Shown in pieces: positions 8,204 to 17,180 of a stretch of DNA of 64,000 bases. The notes below the pieces were generated by a model. The model was not told where the DNA came from, did not search any database, and worked only from the letters and a program-made list of their open reading frames with translations. The translations under genes were made by a program, and so were the position numbers. Every line of letters begins with the position of its first letter. The stretch's first letter is position 1. The DNA is from Tolypothrix bouteillei VB521301 (GTDB lineage Bacteria; Cyanobacteriota; Cyanobacteriia; Cyanobacteriales; Nostocaceae), in the NCBI RefSeq assembly GCF_000760695.4, contig NZ_JHEG04000001.1, forward strand, positions 2,016,717-2,080,716, read 5' to 3'.

Positions 8204-9586
8204 TTATCTACGGTCTCGTACAATCAAACGAACCCCCCCGGATGGAGAAAATGTTATACCCCGGCGTACAGGAAGTACAGGACTGCGATCGGCAAGTGCA
8301 AATGAGTAACGGGATAAAATTGTTGTCAGTACCAATTTCATCTCAAATAACGCAAAAGCCATACCAAGACAGCGACGGTTTCCACCGCCAAAGGGTAAAT
8401 ATTCATAGGGAGAGAACTGTCGTTCTAAAAAACGTTCTGGCTTAAACTTTTTAGGTTCTGGATAAATGTCTGAGCGATGGTGAGTTAAATAAATACATGG
8501 TGACAACATGATGCCCTTTGGTATTTCATAACCCATCAGTTGCATGGGAGCTTGGAGAATTCTGGCTTGAGTAAAGAAAACAACCGGGTACATTCTTAAA
8601 GTTTCCGAACAAACAGCATTTAAATAAGGCAATTTAGCTATTTCTGTATGTTCGGTAACAGAAATATCAATGGAGTTCAATTCCTGTAGCAGTTTGTCAC
8701 GGACTTCTGGTAAGCTGTGAATCCAGTATAATGCCCATGATAAAGCTGTTGCCGTTGTTTCATGTCCGGCAAAAAGCATGGACATCAATTCATCGCGTAG
8801 CTCAACATCTGTCATGGGTTGACCTTCATCATCTCTAGCTGATAGCAAAAGATTTAAAATATCTTCCCTTGAAGGATCGGGATGATTTCTACGTTCTTGA
8901 ATTTCTTGGTAAATTAATTTATCAAGAGCTTCTCTTTGACGTAGAAAGTATCCCCAAGGACTCCAAGAACCCAGATCGTGTTGTAGTCCTTTGAAAAATA
9001 GCACCATTGCTTTTAAGGGAGTGCTAAAAGACTTTAAAATATCAGTTAAAGCCTGTTTGATTTGTTCGTAACGTTTTCCTTCCTGCAATCCAAAAACAGC
9101 TCTTAGAATGACGGTTAAGGAAATTTCTTGCATAAACTCACGAGCGATGAATGTTTGCCCAACTTTCAATTGACTCATTACTTGCTCGGTAATGTCACAC
9201 ATCAAATGTCCGTAAGCCCGCATTCTCTCACCGTGAAAGGGAGGCATCAATAACTTGCGGCGTTGTATGTGGCGATCGCCATCTAATAATATTAAGGTGT
9301 TTGACCCAACTAAAGGCTGCATGATACTATTGCCAGGGCCTGTTTCAAACAACTTAGCATCAGCCGTGAAAATTTCTTGAATTCCTTGGGGATGGCTGAT
9401 AATTGCAGCAGTAGGAAAGCCAGCAAATTCACCTATGAAGATGTCACCATAGCGCTTTGACATCTTTTCCAGATAATCTTTTTGTTGTAAAACACCCCAG
9501 AGAATTTGCAGCAATTTTGGTTCGCGTATTCTTGGAGGTAGCTTATTACCGCTTTGCTGTAGAAAATTTTCTTGAATTGAAATCAT
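8204..9586 (-). CDS. Cytochrome P450 (CYP110-like), copy 2
   Basis: Tandem paralogue of the downstream P450 and colinear with it over its whole 460 residues. Haem ligand Cys406 sits in PFGGGNRRCLG, with AGHETTA in the I-helix and ETLR in the K-helix. The main differences lie in the N-terminal third and near the substrate-recognition segment (FFTQARI versus VAALNRV), suggesting divergence in substrate. The redox partner is not in the window. Upstream is a 101-base spacer containing a GGGGCGCAA/TTGCACCCC hairpin (9609-9630) of a repeated type. Confidence 0.92.
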   Translation of the reverse strand: MISIQENFLQQSGNKLPPRIREPKLLQILWGVLQQKDYLEKMSKRYGDIFIGEFAGFPTAAIISHPQGIQEIFTADAKLFETGPGNSIMQPLVGSNTLILLDGDRHIQRRKLLMPPFHGERMRAYGHLMCDITEQVMSQLKVGQTFIAREFMQEISLTVILRAVFGLQEGKRYEQIKQALTDILKSFSTPLKAMVLFFKGLQHDLGSWSPWGYFLRQREALDKLIYQEIQERRNHPDPSREDILNLLLSARDDEGQPMTDVELRDELMSMLFAGHETTATALSWALYWIHSLPEVRDKLLQELNSIDISVTEHTEIAKLPYLNAVCSETLRMYPVVFFTQARILQAPMQLMGYEIPKGIMLSPCIYLTHHRSDIYPEPKKFKPERFLERQFSPYEYLPFGGGNRRCLGMAFALFEMKLVLTTILSRYSFALADRSPVLPVRRGITFSPSGGVRLIVRDRR

Positions 9587-9687
9587 AAGTTTTGGTTAGT
9601 GGTTAGTAGGGGCGCAAGGCGTTGCACCCCCACAGTGGTTGGTGGTTAGTTGCTAAATATTTAGCTAAATCGGGCAGAAGCCTACAC

Positions 9688-10653
9688 TTACCGCTTGCGG
9701 AAGTGTAGGAGTGTCACAGGTGGAATACCATAGCGATCGCGTAAATCCCCTACAGGTACCTCCACAACTTCCCAAAAATTCCAATTATTGGAAAAGTCTA
9801 CTTTACAAGCCGCACCACGCTGTAGAGCTAGAATTACCAGAGAAATATCAAACAATCCAACACAAGTATCTGCAACAGGTGTCATTTGAATTCCTAAATG
9901 AAAATGCAGGAGCGCAAACAGGAGAAACACAAAGCCATCTTCACGAATGAAACCAGCTTGAAACGCTCCTTGTTGGATCTCTCCTAGAGGATCTGTATCG
10001 TAGCCAGACAATACGTGACCGAAATCGTGAAAAACCATTCGTTCTGGAATACCAGCATTTTCACCTGGAAAACTGAAATGTCTTTGAACGCAATGTTCCC
10101 AATATGCACGTCCCAAAGTCCCTTTGGGTAGCAAGCCAAGCTGTCGGTATCTCCAAGCCATTTCAAAGTCTTCGCCTCCATTAAAAAATAGAGGGGATAT
10201 CGTTTTTTTGATACCAGTTACTCCTTCTTGCCAATCGGCTGTAGCCACAAATTTACCCGTCAACCGACGCATCATATCAACTCGTACTAACAGTTTATGT
10301 CCGTTGGCTGCTTTGTACAGGTTTCGCAAACCTTGTTCGTCAATGCAAAAAGCTTCTGCTAGCGATCGCAATATTTTCTGCTGATGGGGTTTAATTTCAC
10401 CGTCCACCATTGCCATCACCATTGCCATTTGAAGCAAGCGTTTGCGTTTCTGGGAATCGGCAATAATTTCAGCGATTTGCTTTGGTGCGATCTGACGTAA
10501 GTCATCAACAGCAACAAAAGATTGATGCATTTGGTTGATGACTTGTAAAAACTGATACTCTTGTGGTACTAGTGCTTCAGGTTTAGCTGCCACAGTCATC
10601 AGTGCTCCGAGCACCAATGGTAGTTCTTGGGGAGAAAAGACAGCAATATCCAT
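9688..10653 (-). CDS. TerB-like/Coq4 fusion protein
   Basis: The C-terminal half carries the Coq4 signature H209-D-F-G-H213-V-L-S-G-Y followed by E225, the HDxxH...E metal site of Coq4. Coq4 is needed for ubiquinone synthesis and has been proposed to act on C1 of the ring. The region around residues 72-105 (MVDGEIKPHQQKILRSL) resembles a TerB helical domain. Cyanobacteria make plastoquinone rather than ubiquinone, so the substrate is open. It starts 38 bases after the orphan ndhK stop and is likely co-transcribed, which points to a quinone- or NDH-1-related role. No signal peptide. Confidence 0.75.
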   Translation of the reverse strand: MDIAVFSPQELPLVLGALMTVAAKPEALVPQEYQFLQVINQMHQSFVAVDDLRQIAPKQIAEIIADSQKRKRLLQMAMVMAMVDGEIKPHQQKILRSLAEAFCIDEQGLRNLYKAANGHKLLVRVDMMRRLTGKFVATADWQEGVTGIKKTISPLFFNGGEDFEMAWRYRQLGLLPKGTLGRAYWEHCVQRHFSFPGENAGIPERMVFHDFGHVLSGYDTDPLGEIQQGAFQAGFIREDGFVFLLFALLHFHLGIQMTPVADTCVGLFDISLVILALQRGAACKVDFSNNWNFWEVVEVPVGDLRDRYGIPPVTLLHFRKR

Positions 10654-10691
10654 AGCTGAAAAAAGGGGGCTACACCAAAGTCCTAGCAGTA

Positions 10692-11387
10692 TTAGAAATC
10701 GCGAGAGTTTGTAGCAGGTTGAAGAGCTAAAGGTAATTCCAATCCAGTAGCTGCGGTAATTTCTGGCGGTGGTGCAACTCGTGTTGAGCTTTTCAAGTAT
10801 TGCCCATCGTTAATAGGGCTGACAACTTTCATTTTATGGGTAGTGCTGTAGTAACGGTGAGTTTGCTGAATCTGCTGTCTATCTTGCATGCTCTCGTTGG
10901 CAATCTTTTTCCGCAATTTGATGATGGCATCAATAACAGCCTCCGGTCTGGGAGGACATCCCGGAATATAAACATCAACTGGGATTAACTTATCTACACC
11001 TCGAACAGCAGAAGGGGAATCGGTACAGAACATACCGCCAGTAATTGTGCATGCTCCCATAGCAATGACATATTTTGGTTCTGGCATTTGTTCGTAAAGC
11101 CGTACCAAGTTTGGCGCATACTTCATGGTGATTGTACCCGCAGTAATCAACAAGTCTGCTTGTCGGGGAGTCGCACGGGGAATCATGCCAAATCTTTCCA
11201 TATCAAATCGGGAAGCATAAGCAGCCATAAATTCCATAAAGCAGCAGGCTGTCCCGAACATCAAGGGATATAAACTAGACATTTTTGCCCAGTTGTACAG
11301 GTCGTCTACGGTTGTGAGAATAATATTTTCAGAGAGTTGTTGCGTGACTTGTGAATGCTCAATAGGATTAATTACAGAGTTAGTCAT
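10692..11387 (-). CDS. ndhK: NAD(P)H-quinone oxidoreductase subunit K, orphan copy
   Basis: NuoB/NdhK subunit of NDH-1, which holds the N2 [4Fe-4S] cluster that passes electrons to plastoquinone. All four ligands are present: the pair Cys48-Cys49 (GTACCF), Cys113 (GACTITGG) and Cys144 (PGCPPRPE), with an extra Cys121. With the ATG at 11387 the protein has 231 residues; an in-frame TTG at 11402 is unlikely because a GGGGG tract between the two could serve as ribosome site. ndhC and ndhJ, the usual partners, are absent here, and the segment [19 protein letters not shown] differs from the usual IEFAALIGSRFDFDRFG form, so this is probably a second copy. Confidence 0.9.
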   Translation of the reverse strand: MTNSVINPIEHSQVTQQLSENIILTTVDDLYNWAKMSSLYPLMFGTACCFMEFMAAYASRFDMERFGMIPRATPRQADLLITAGTITMKYAPNLVRLYEQMPEPKYVIAMGACTITGGMFCTDSPSAVRGVDKLIPVDVYIPGCPPRPEAVIDAIIKLRKKIANESMQDRQQIQQTHRYYSTTHKMKVVSPINDGQYLKSSTRVAPPPEITAATGLELPLALQPATNSRDF

Positions 11388-11848
11388 GGGTAAGTCCCCC
11401 AAAAAGTTTGAATGTGTTCTTGCAAAAATGCGTTCAATGCATAATTCGATCCGGAAGTCAACTATGACTCCAAATGCTACTCACGAAAACAACCTTTCTC
11501 AAAGAAGCTCCTGTTTGCAACTTCTTTTGGCTCGCAGATAACTACATCAGCAATAACTACAGTTTCCGATAACATCCCGACTTGCACTAGTAAAGATAAA
11601 GGTTTTAAGACGCTAACTTAAGCTGTTCTACCTGCATTTTGCATAATTTGGATGGGAGAGTATGCCCATCCACCACAATCTGATTGATTTAAACTATGCA
11701 AATTCAGAGCGCGACAGCTTAGTTGTTAAGCTGTCGCGCTCTGAATTTGCGTATTCTCAGACTTTAGAAAAATCAGTCACACTCTCCCCCAATCCTCCTC
11801 GCTCAACGCAAGAACATGAAATGTCTCAATGTTATTTTTTGCATCAAT
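11388..11848. other. 461-base gap with long hairpin, no gene
   Basis: No credible coding region. The segment holds the likely ndhK promoter (right after 11388) and the perfect hairpin at 11698-11750. The rest is unremarkable AT-rich sequence. Confidence 0.5.
11698..11750. repeat. Perfect 24-bp-arm hairpin
   Basis: Arms at 11698-11721 and 11727-11750 are exact reverse complements over 24 bases, separated by the loop GTTGT. The arms begin GCAAATTCAGAGCGCGACAG. It lies 99 bases past the stop of the minus-strand DUF2834-like gene and about 310 bases upstream of ndhK. It could be a terminator without a U-run, a dispersed palindrome, or a structured RNA. Such a long perfect match suggests recent origin or selection. 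Confidence 0.8.
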
Positions 11849-12214
11849 TCAATTGTTGTCTTCAAGGCTTTGTTCTCTCCAGTACAGAAAAAATGGCAGG
11901 GCGCAAGAAAGCCCAATTCCAAAGGTCAGTCCAATATAAAGAAGTATCCATAGCCGAGAAATGCCCAATCGCTTCAATTCAATCCAGGCAAAACAAAAGA
12001 AAGCGCTTGCCGCAATGAGCAAATCGCCCATTAGCTCGATGGTAATATTGTTTGCAAATGCTTTTTGTAGAAATAAGGTTGGAGATAATAGCGCAGATGG
12101 ATCTTGAAGCAGCCAATACCAAGGCACCATCAAGCCAACAATAGTAAGTAGCAAATACAGTGGTTTCATTAAGTTAAATGAGTTTTTTGTCGAAATATCC
12201 ATTGACTTCACCAT
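11849..12214 (-). CDS. DUF2834-like small membrane protein
   Basis: A 121-residue membrane protein with three hydrophobic segments (about 16-36, 56-80 and 88-112). The N-terminal PLYLLLTIVGLMVPWYWLL and the central FANNITIELMGDLLIAASAF resemble the DUF2834 family, whose function is unknown. GAGG lies 9 bases before the ATG used here. It is divergent from the XRE regulator, and a perfect palindrome lies about 60 bases upstream, so it is the likely target of that regulator. Confidence 0.7.
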   Translation of the reverse strand: MVKSMDISTKNSFNLMKPLYLLLTIVGLMVPWYWLLQDPSALLSPTLFLQKAFANNITIELMGDLLIAASAFFCFAWIELKRLGISRLWILLYIGLTFGIGLSCALPFFLYWREQSLEDNN

Positions 12215-12272
12215 GGTTGCTTACCTCTGAGTCGGTGTGCCTCTATCGTGCCAAAGGGAGATAATAGAAGCA

Positions 12273-12289
12273 ATTACCTGTCAGGTAAT
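12273..12289. promoter_or_regulatory. Operator-like palindrome in divergent promoter
   Basis: ATTACCTG-T-CAGGTAAT is a perfect 8-bp-arm palindrome. It lies between the divergent DUF2834-like gene (start 12214) and the XRE regulator (start 12318). Its position and symmetry suit a dimeric helix-turn-helix repressor controlling both genes. Function is inferred, and it supports the regulator start at 12318 rather than an in-frame codon at 12237, which would put the operator inside the gene. Confidence 0.65.
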
Positions 12290-12317
12290 CAAAATCATTT
12301 TCCTCACGATTCTTCTC

Positions 12318-13184
12318 ATGCAGCAACGTTCAACTGCTTTTCGCGACCACCAGTCCGACTCATTCGGAATGCTCTTAAAACACTGGCGAGAGCAACGCGG
12401 GTACAGTCAACTCAAGCTAGCACTCAAAAGTCAAGTCTCTCAACGACATATTAGTTTTCTAGAGTCAGGACGAGCGAAACCCAGTCAAGACATGGTTATT
12501 CAATTGGCGACAGTTCTGGAAATTCCAATGAGACAGCAAAATCTTATGCTGACAGCGGCGGGATTTGCCCCCATTTATGCTGAGACCGACCTGTCAGCTC
12601 CTGAAATGACCTCAATTCGCCAAGCACTTGATTTTATGCTCCAGCAACAGGAACCTTACCCAGCGCTCGTGGTCGATCGCTACTGGAATTTGCTGCTACC
12701 CAACAATGGAGCCACTCGACTTATTAACAGTTTCATCGATCCACATAAATTACAAACCCTCTTCTATAGAGATGGAAAAATTAATTTGATGCGGGTCGTG
12801 TTCCATTCCCAAGGTGTGCGTCCGTTTATTGTCAACTGGGAAGACTTTGCAAACCAGGCGCTCCAACGACTGCATCGAGAAGTGAATGCTTATAGCGGGT
12901 CTTTGCCAAACTTAGAAGGGGAATCCGAGCCATCTTCTTTATTATTGAACGAACTGATGAGCTATCCGGGTGTTTCGGAGATTTGGCAAACTTCCCATAA
13001 AACAGCACAAAATGCCTTGCTGCTCACCCTTCATCTCAAGCGAGAGGATATGGAATTACAGTTTTTTTCGACCATTGCCACGTTAGGGACTCCTTATGAC
13101 ATCACGCTTCAGGAACTGCGGATCGAATGTCTGTTTCCTGCAGATGAAACAACCGAAAGAATCTGGAAGAAAGCGATCGCCTAA
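12318..13184 (+). CDS. XRE-family regulator with MmyB-like ligand domain
   Basis: Transcription factor of 288 residues. An N-terminal helix-turn-helix (about residues 14-70: LKHWREQRGYSQLKLALKSQ, then VSQRHISFLESGRAKPS) is followed by an MmyB-like sensor region with the typical YPALVVDRYWNLLLPN segment and a PAS-like C-terminus. MmyB-type regulators usually control a neighbouring gene; here that is the divergent DUF2834-like gene, with a perfect palindrome between them. The start was chosen at MQQRSTAF because the longer frame would run through the palindrome. Ligand unknown. Confidence 0.85.
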   Translation: MQQRSTAFRDHQSDSFGMLLKHWREQRGYSQLKLALKSQVSQRHISFLESGRAKPSQDMVIQLATVLEIPMRQQNLMLTAAGFAPIYAETDLSAPEMTSIRQALDFMLQQQEPYPALVVDRYWNLLLPNNGATRLINSFIDPHKLQTLFYRDGKINLMRVVFHSQGVRPFIVNWEDFANQALQRLHREVNAYSGSLPNLEGESEPSSLLLNELMSYPGVSEIWQTSHKTAQNALLLTLHLKREDMELQFFSTIATLGTPYDITLQELRIECLFPADETTERIWKKAIA

Positions 13185-13260
13185 GTTGTATAAAACTTGA
13201 AGAAATTTAAGATACGGTTTTAAAACTATTAAAATAAAAGACCGATCGAGCCTCCTCCCC

Positions 13261-16200
13261 ATGGAAAAGCACAAGCAAAAACGCAAGCGGGGTGTTGTCC
13301 TCAGCCTTGCAGGATTGAAGAAGCTACAAGAAGCTAGGTATCAGGCGGAAATCCAGGAAAATGACGGCGCAAGGTTCACCCTGGAGGAATTAAGCTATCG
13401 TACTCAGTTAGCTCCTTTTACAGTTTCTAAGGTGATAGCACGGGAAGAAGGAGTTGATAAGCAAACTCTTGAGTATTTTTTTAGAGCTTTTGGCTTGGTG
13501 TTGACCACAAGTGACTATTTAAGAGTTGGGAGTGTTAGAAACGAGTCATGTTTGGTCTCATCAGGCGTTGGGAGTGAAGAAGAAAATCCCCCGATTTCCC
13601 ATTCCCTCTTCCCCATCGCCCCCGATTCCCAAAAAGAGTCCCAACTTCCCCACTGTGATTGGGGAGAAGTTGTTGATATCTCGATATTTTTTGGGCGCAC
13701 TAAGGAATTGACTCAGTTAGAACATTGGATCTTGAATGACCGTTGTCGCCTCATTGTTCTACTGGGAATGGGAGGAATTGGCAAATCTTCCCTATCGGTA
13801 AAACTAGCAACTCAAATTCAAACACAATTTGAGTTTGTCGCTTGGCGCAGTCTTCGTAATAGCCCGTCTCTTTTAGATTTATTAACGAGTTTGCTAAAGT
13901 TTTTTGCCAACGGTAAAGCAATAAACTTATCTCCAAATAGTAGCAATATTTCGCAAGATATTACACAATTATGCATTGCACAACTTATGCAACATTTGCG
14001 ATCGCATCGCTGCTTGATTGTATTAGATAATGTAGAATCTATATTAGCAAGTCAAGAGCACTCCGGACGTTACCAATCGGGCTATGAGGACTACAAAGAA
14101 CTTTTCAAACAAGTAGGAGAAATATCCCATCAAAGCTGTGTTGTTCTGACCAGTCGTGAAAAACCTCAAGAAATTACAATTTTAGAAGGTGAAATTTTAC
14201 CCGTTCGGTCTTTACATTTAACAGGATTAAGTACTAATGCAGCGCTAGAGTTAGTGAGAACCAAAAGTTTTTTCTGCGGCTCGGATGCAGATTGGAAAAA
14301 CTTAATACAGCATTATTCAGGTAATCCTTTGGCGCTGAAAATTATCGCTACTACCATTCAGGAATTGTTTGACGGTAATATTCAAGAGTTTCAAACTCAA
14401 GGCACTACAGTTTTTGGTAGTATCTATGATTTATTGGAGCAGCAATTTTATCGTCTTTCTCCACTAGAGAAAGATTTACTGTACTGGTTAACCATCAATA
14501 GGGAACCAGTGACAATAGCAGAGTTGCGTGAAGATTTAGTCTTACCCATATCTTCCATGAAACTTTTGGAAGCATTAGATTCTCTTAGCAGGCGAAATTT
14601 AATTGAAAAAAAATCAGATCTACAAACTTCCGTACAATTTACTCTTCAACCTGTGGTGATGGAATATGTTACAAGAAATTTGGTTCAACGCGTATGTAGT
14701 GAACTTCTGGAGTGGGGACAAGGGGATAGAGGGGATAAGGGAGACAAGGGAGAATTTTTCTCTGCTTCTTCTTCAGTGTCTAGTTTCTTGTTCCAAAGTC
14801 ATGCATTGATGAAAGCGACTGCTAAAGATAATATCAGGATTGCTCAAGCTAAGTTGATTCTTCAGCCTATTGTTGAGCAATTGCTGTTAAACCTACGCAC
14901 CAAGTCAGCAATTGAAAATCTGCTTTCTCAAGTTTTGTATGAACTGCAGAGGTTAGGAAAAGGTAGACAAGAAGACAAAGTAGCCAATTCTCCCTTGTCC
15001 CCCTTGTCCCCCTTGTCTTCACTAGAACCGGGGTATGCAGCTGGTAATATTCTTAACTTGCTGTGTCATATACAAAGTGATTTGACTGGTTATAATTTAT
15101 CTCACCTCACAATTTGGCAGGCATATCTCCAGGAAACTTCTTTAAAACAAGTTAACTTTACTGGTAGCGATTTATCTAAGTCTGTCTTTGCCAAAACTTT
15201 CTCTAGCACTGTCTTTACGGTGTTTAGCCCAGATGGCAAAACCCTTGCGACATCTCATACAGAAGGTCAAATTTGTTTGTGGGATGCGGTTACAGGTCAG
15301 CAGATCGTTCGCTTTCAAGGGCATACTGGTTCTGCTTGGTGTGTTGCTTTTAGCCCGGATGGCAGCATACTTGCTAGTTGTTCGCAAAACGATAACATTA
15401 AATTGTGGGATGTTATGACCGGGCAATGTTTGAGAACTCTGCAAGGTCATGCAGGGGGAGCTTTTGTCATTGTTTTTTCTCCTTGTGGTAGCAGACTCGT
15501 TAGCGGAGGTACAGACTCTGATATTCGAGTTTGGAATCTCAATACGGGAGAGTGTACTCAAATTTTACGAGGACATGAAAGCGCAATCTTTTCTCTAGCT
15601 TTTAGTCCGGATAACAGCATTCTTGCTAGCGGTAGTGATGATAAAACCATCAAATTATGGGAATTCACTAAAGGGGTGTGTATTAAAAGTCTATCAGGAC
15701 ATACTGAATGTATTCGTTCTGTAACATTTAGTTCTGCAGGGATGCTTGCAAGCGGAGCTTTAGATCCAATTATTAGACTTTGGGATGTGGATCGGGGTTT
15801 ATGTATTGGAACTTTAGAAGGGCACAATAATGGAGTTCCTAAAGTAATTTTTTTGGATAACGGAAATACTCTTGCCAGCTCTAGTATAGACACAACAATT
15901 CGAGTGTGGGATGTTGCTACCAAACGATGCCTCAAAACTTTGCAAGGACATAACAACTCCGTTTATGCGATCGCAATTAACCACCAAGAAACTTTGCTTG
16001 CTAGTGGTGGTGACGACTTTTCTGTAAGGCTATGGGATATTACTACTGGAGAATGTATCAGAATATTCCAGGGAATGCACAATTGGATAGCTGATGTGGC
16101 TTTTGCTCCTGTAGGTTCTAAAGGGCAGACAAAACAAGAAAAAACCATTGTTAGTGGCGGTTACGATCGCATTATAAGATTGTGGAATTTAGAGGGTGAA

Positions 16201-17067
16201 TACCGCCGTTTTACAGGACACACTGATTTTTTATTTTCCGTAGTCTTTAGCCCTGATGGACGTACCATAGCAAGTGGTAGCGCTGACCGAACCATTCGAT
16301 TGTGGGATGTCTCGACAGGGCAGTGCCTGAAAGTTTTGCAAGGGCATACAGGTACAGTCACAAGCGCTATCTTTAGTCCTGACGGTCATCTCCTAGCAAG
16401 TAGCGGCTATGACCGTACTATTAAACTGTGGGATATAGCAACAGGTCAACCCGTGCAAACTCTACCTGCAGCCGTGACATTATCGCTTTCTTTTAGCCCT
16501 GATGGCAAAAAACTGGCTGCAGGTGGTTTTGACAACGCTATAAGAGTTTGGGATTTAGAAACATACCAGTGCAATCAAATCTTTCAAGGACAGAGCAGTT
16601 GGGTTTGGTGGGTTGCCATTAGCCCTAATGGAAAGATCCTTGCCACTGGTAGCGCTGATGGAACTGTGAGATTGTGGGATATAACCACAAGTCAATGTCT
16701 TCATCTATTACATGCTCATGATAATTGGGTATGGACTATAGCTTTCAACCCCGAGAGCAATATCCTTGCTACTGGTAGTAGCGACGGTACTATCAAACTC
16801 TGGGACGTAGTGACAGGTGATTGCATGGCAACTTTAACTGACCATGATGTCTGGGTTATATCTGTTGCTTTCAGCCCTGAGGGTCAGCTTTTAGTAAGTG
16901 GAGATGGAAATGCTCAGCTAAAAATTTGGGATGTAGAGACAAAACAGTGCATAAAGACTATGAGAATTGAACGTCTTTATGAATCTACAAATATTTACAA
17001 AGTTACCGGTTTAACAGAAGCACAAAAATCAAATTTGCTTGCTTTAGGAGCAGTTGAGGAAAGGTAG
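13261..17067 (+). CDS. NB-ARC STAND ATPase with 14 WD40 repeats (copy 1)
   Basis: A 1268-residue STAND protein. Order: basic N-terminus and a helix-turn-helix-like domain (~12-85); low-complexity Pro/Ser linker (~105-135); NB-ARC ATPase with P-loop GMGGIGKSS (~168-176) and Walker [11 protein letters not shown]; winged-helix and helical linker; a short pentapeptide-like stretch before ~650; then 14 WD40 repeats (endings LWD/VWD/LWN), enough for two seven-bladed propellers. Such proteins sense a ligand through the propellers and switch by ATP-driven oligomerisation; roles in defence or programmed death are proposed for relatives. Two further linker segments (near 14711-14760 and 14960-15020) look repeat-coded. 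It sits 113 bases before a full-length paralogue. Confidence 0.9.
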   Translation: MEKHKQKRKRGVVLSLAGLKKLQEARYQAEIQENDGARFTLEELSYRTQLAPFTVSKVIAREEGVDKQTLEYFFRAFGLVLTTSDYLRVGSVRNESCLVSSGVGSEEENPPISHSLFPIAPDSQKESQLPHCDWGEVVDISIFFGRTKELTQLEHWILNDRCRLIVLLGMGGIGKSSLSVKLATQIQTQFEFVAWRSLRNSPSLLDLLTSLLKFFANGKAINLSPNSSNISQDITQLCIAQLMQHLRSHRCLIVLDNVESILASQEHSGRYQSGYEDYKELFKQVGEISHQSCVVLTSREKPQEITILEGEILPVRSLHLTGLSTNAALELVRTKSFFCGSDADWKNLIQHYSGNPLALKIIATTIQELFDGNIQEFQTQGTTVFGSIYDLLEQQFYRLSPLEKDLLYWLTINREPVTIAELREDLVLPISSMKLLEALDSLSRRNLIEKKSDLQTSVQFTLQPVVMEYVTRNLVQRVCSELLEWGQGDRGDKGDKGEFFSASSSVSSFLFQSHALMKATAKDNIRIAQAKLILQPIVEQLLLNLRTKSAIENLLSQVLYELQRLGKGRQEDKVANSPLSPLSPLSSLEPGYAAGNILNLLCHIQSDLTGYNLSHLTIWQAYLQETSLKQVNFTGSDLSKSVFAKTFSSTVFTVFSPDGKTLATSHTEGQICLWDAVTGQQIVRFQGHTGSAWCVAFSPDGSILASCSQNDNIKLWDVMTGQCLRTLQGHAGGAFVIVFSPCGSRLVSGGTDSDIRVWNLNTGECTQILRGHESAIFSLAFSPDNSILASGSDDKTIKLWEFTKGVCIKSLSGHTECIRSVTFSSAGMLASGALDPIIRLWDVDRGLCIGTLEGHNNGVPKVIFLDNGNTLASSSIDTTIRVWDVATKRCLKTLQGHNNSVYAIAINHQETLLASGGDDFSVRLWDITTGECIRIFQGMHNWIADVAFAPVGSKGQTKQEKTIVSGGYDRIIRLWNLEGEYRRFTGHTDFLFSVVFSPDGRTIASGSADRTIRLWDVSTGQCLKVLQGHTGTVTSAIFSPDGHLLASSGYDRTIKLWDIATGQPVQTLPAAVTLSLSFSPDGKKLAAGGFDNAIRVWDLETYQCNQIFQGQSSWVWWVAISPNGKILATGSADGTVRLWDITTSQCLHLLHAHDNWVWTIAFNPESNILATGSSDGTIKLWDVVTGDCMATLTDHDVWVISVAFSPEGQLLVSGDGNAQLKIWDVETKQCIKTMRIERLYESTNIYKVTGLTEAQKSNLLALGAVEER

Positions 17068-17180
17068 AGTGTTGCGAACTGCAAAACGAACGCTGCTATT
17101 TCACGATAGAGTCAACTTTCAATGAAGTTCCGATAAAGTCTCTTATATAATAGAGTTTGCGTAAAACTATGCACTAATCT

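Noticed and set aside
10692..11402. Longer NdhK starting at TTG (11402)
   Set aside because: The ATG at 11387 is preceded by a GGGGG tract; the extra five codons would overlap it and are not typical of NdhK.
12237..12317. N-terminal extension of the XRE regulator
   Set aside because: It would run through the operator-like palindrome and gives a hydrophobic, non-conserved leader.
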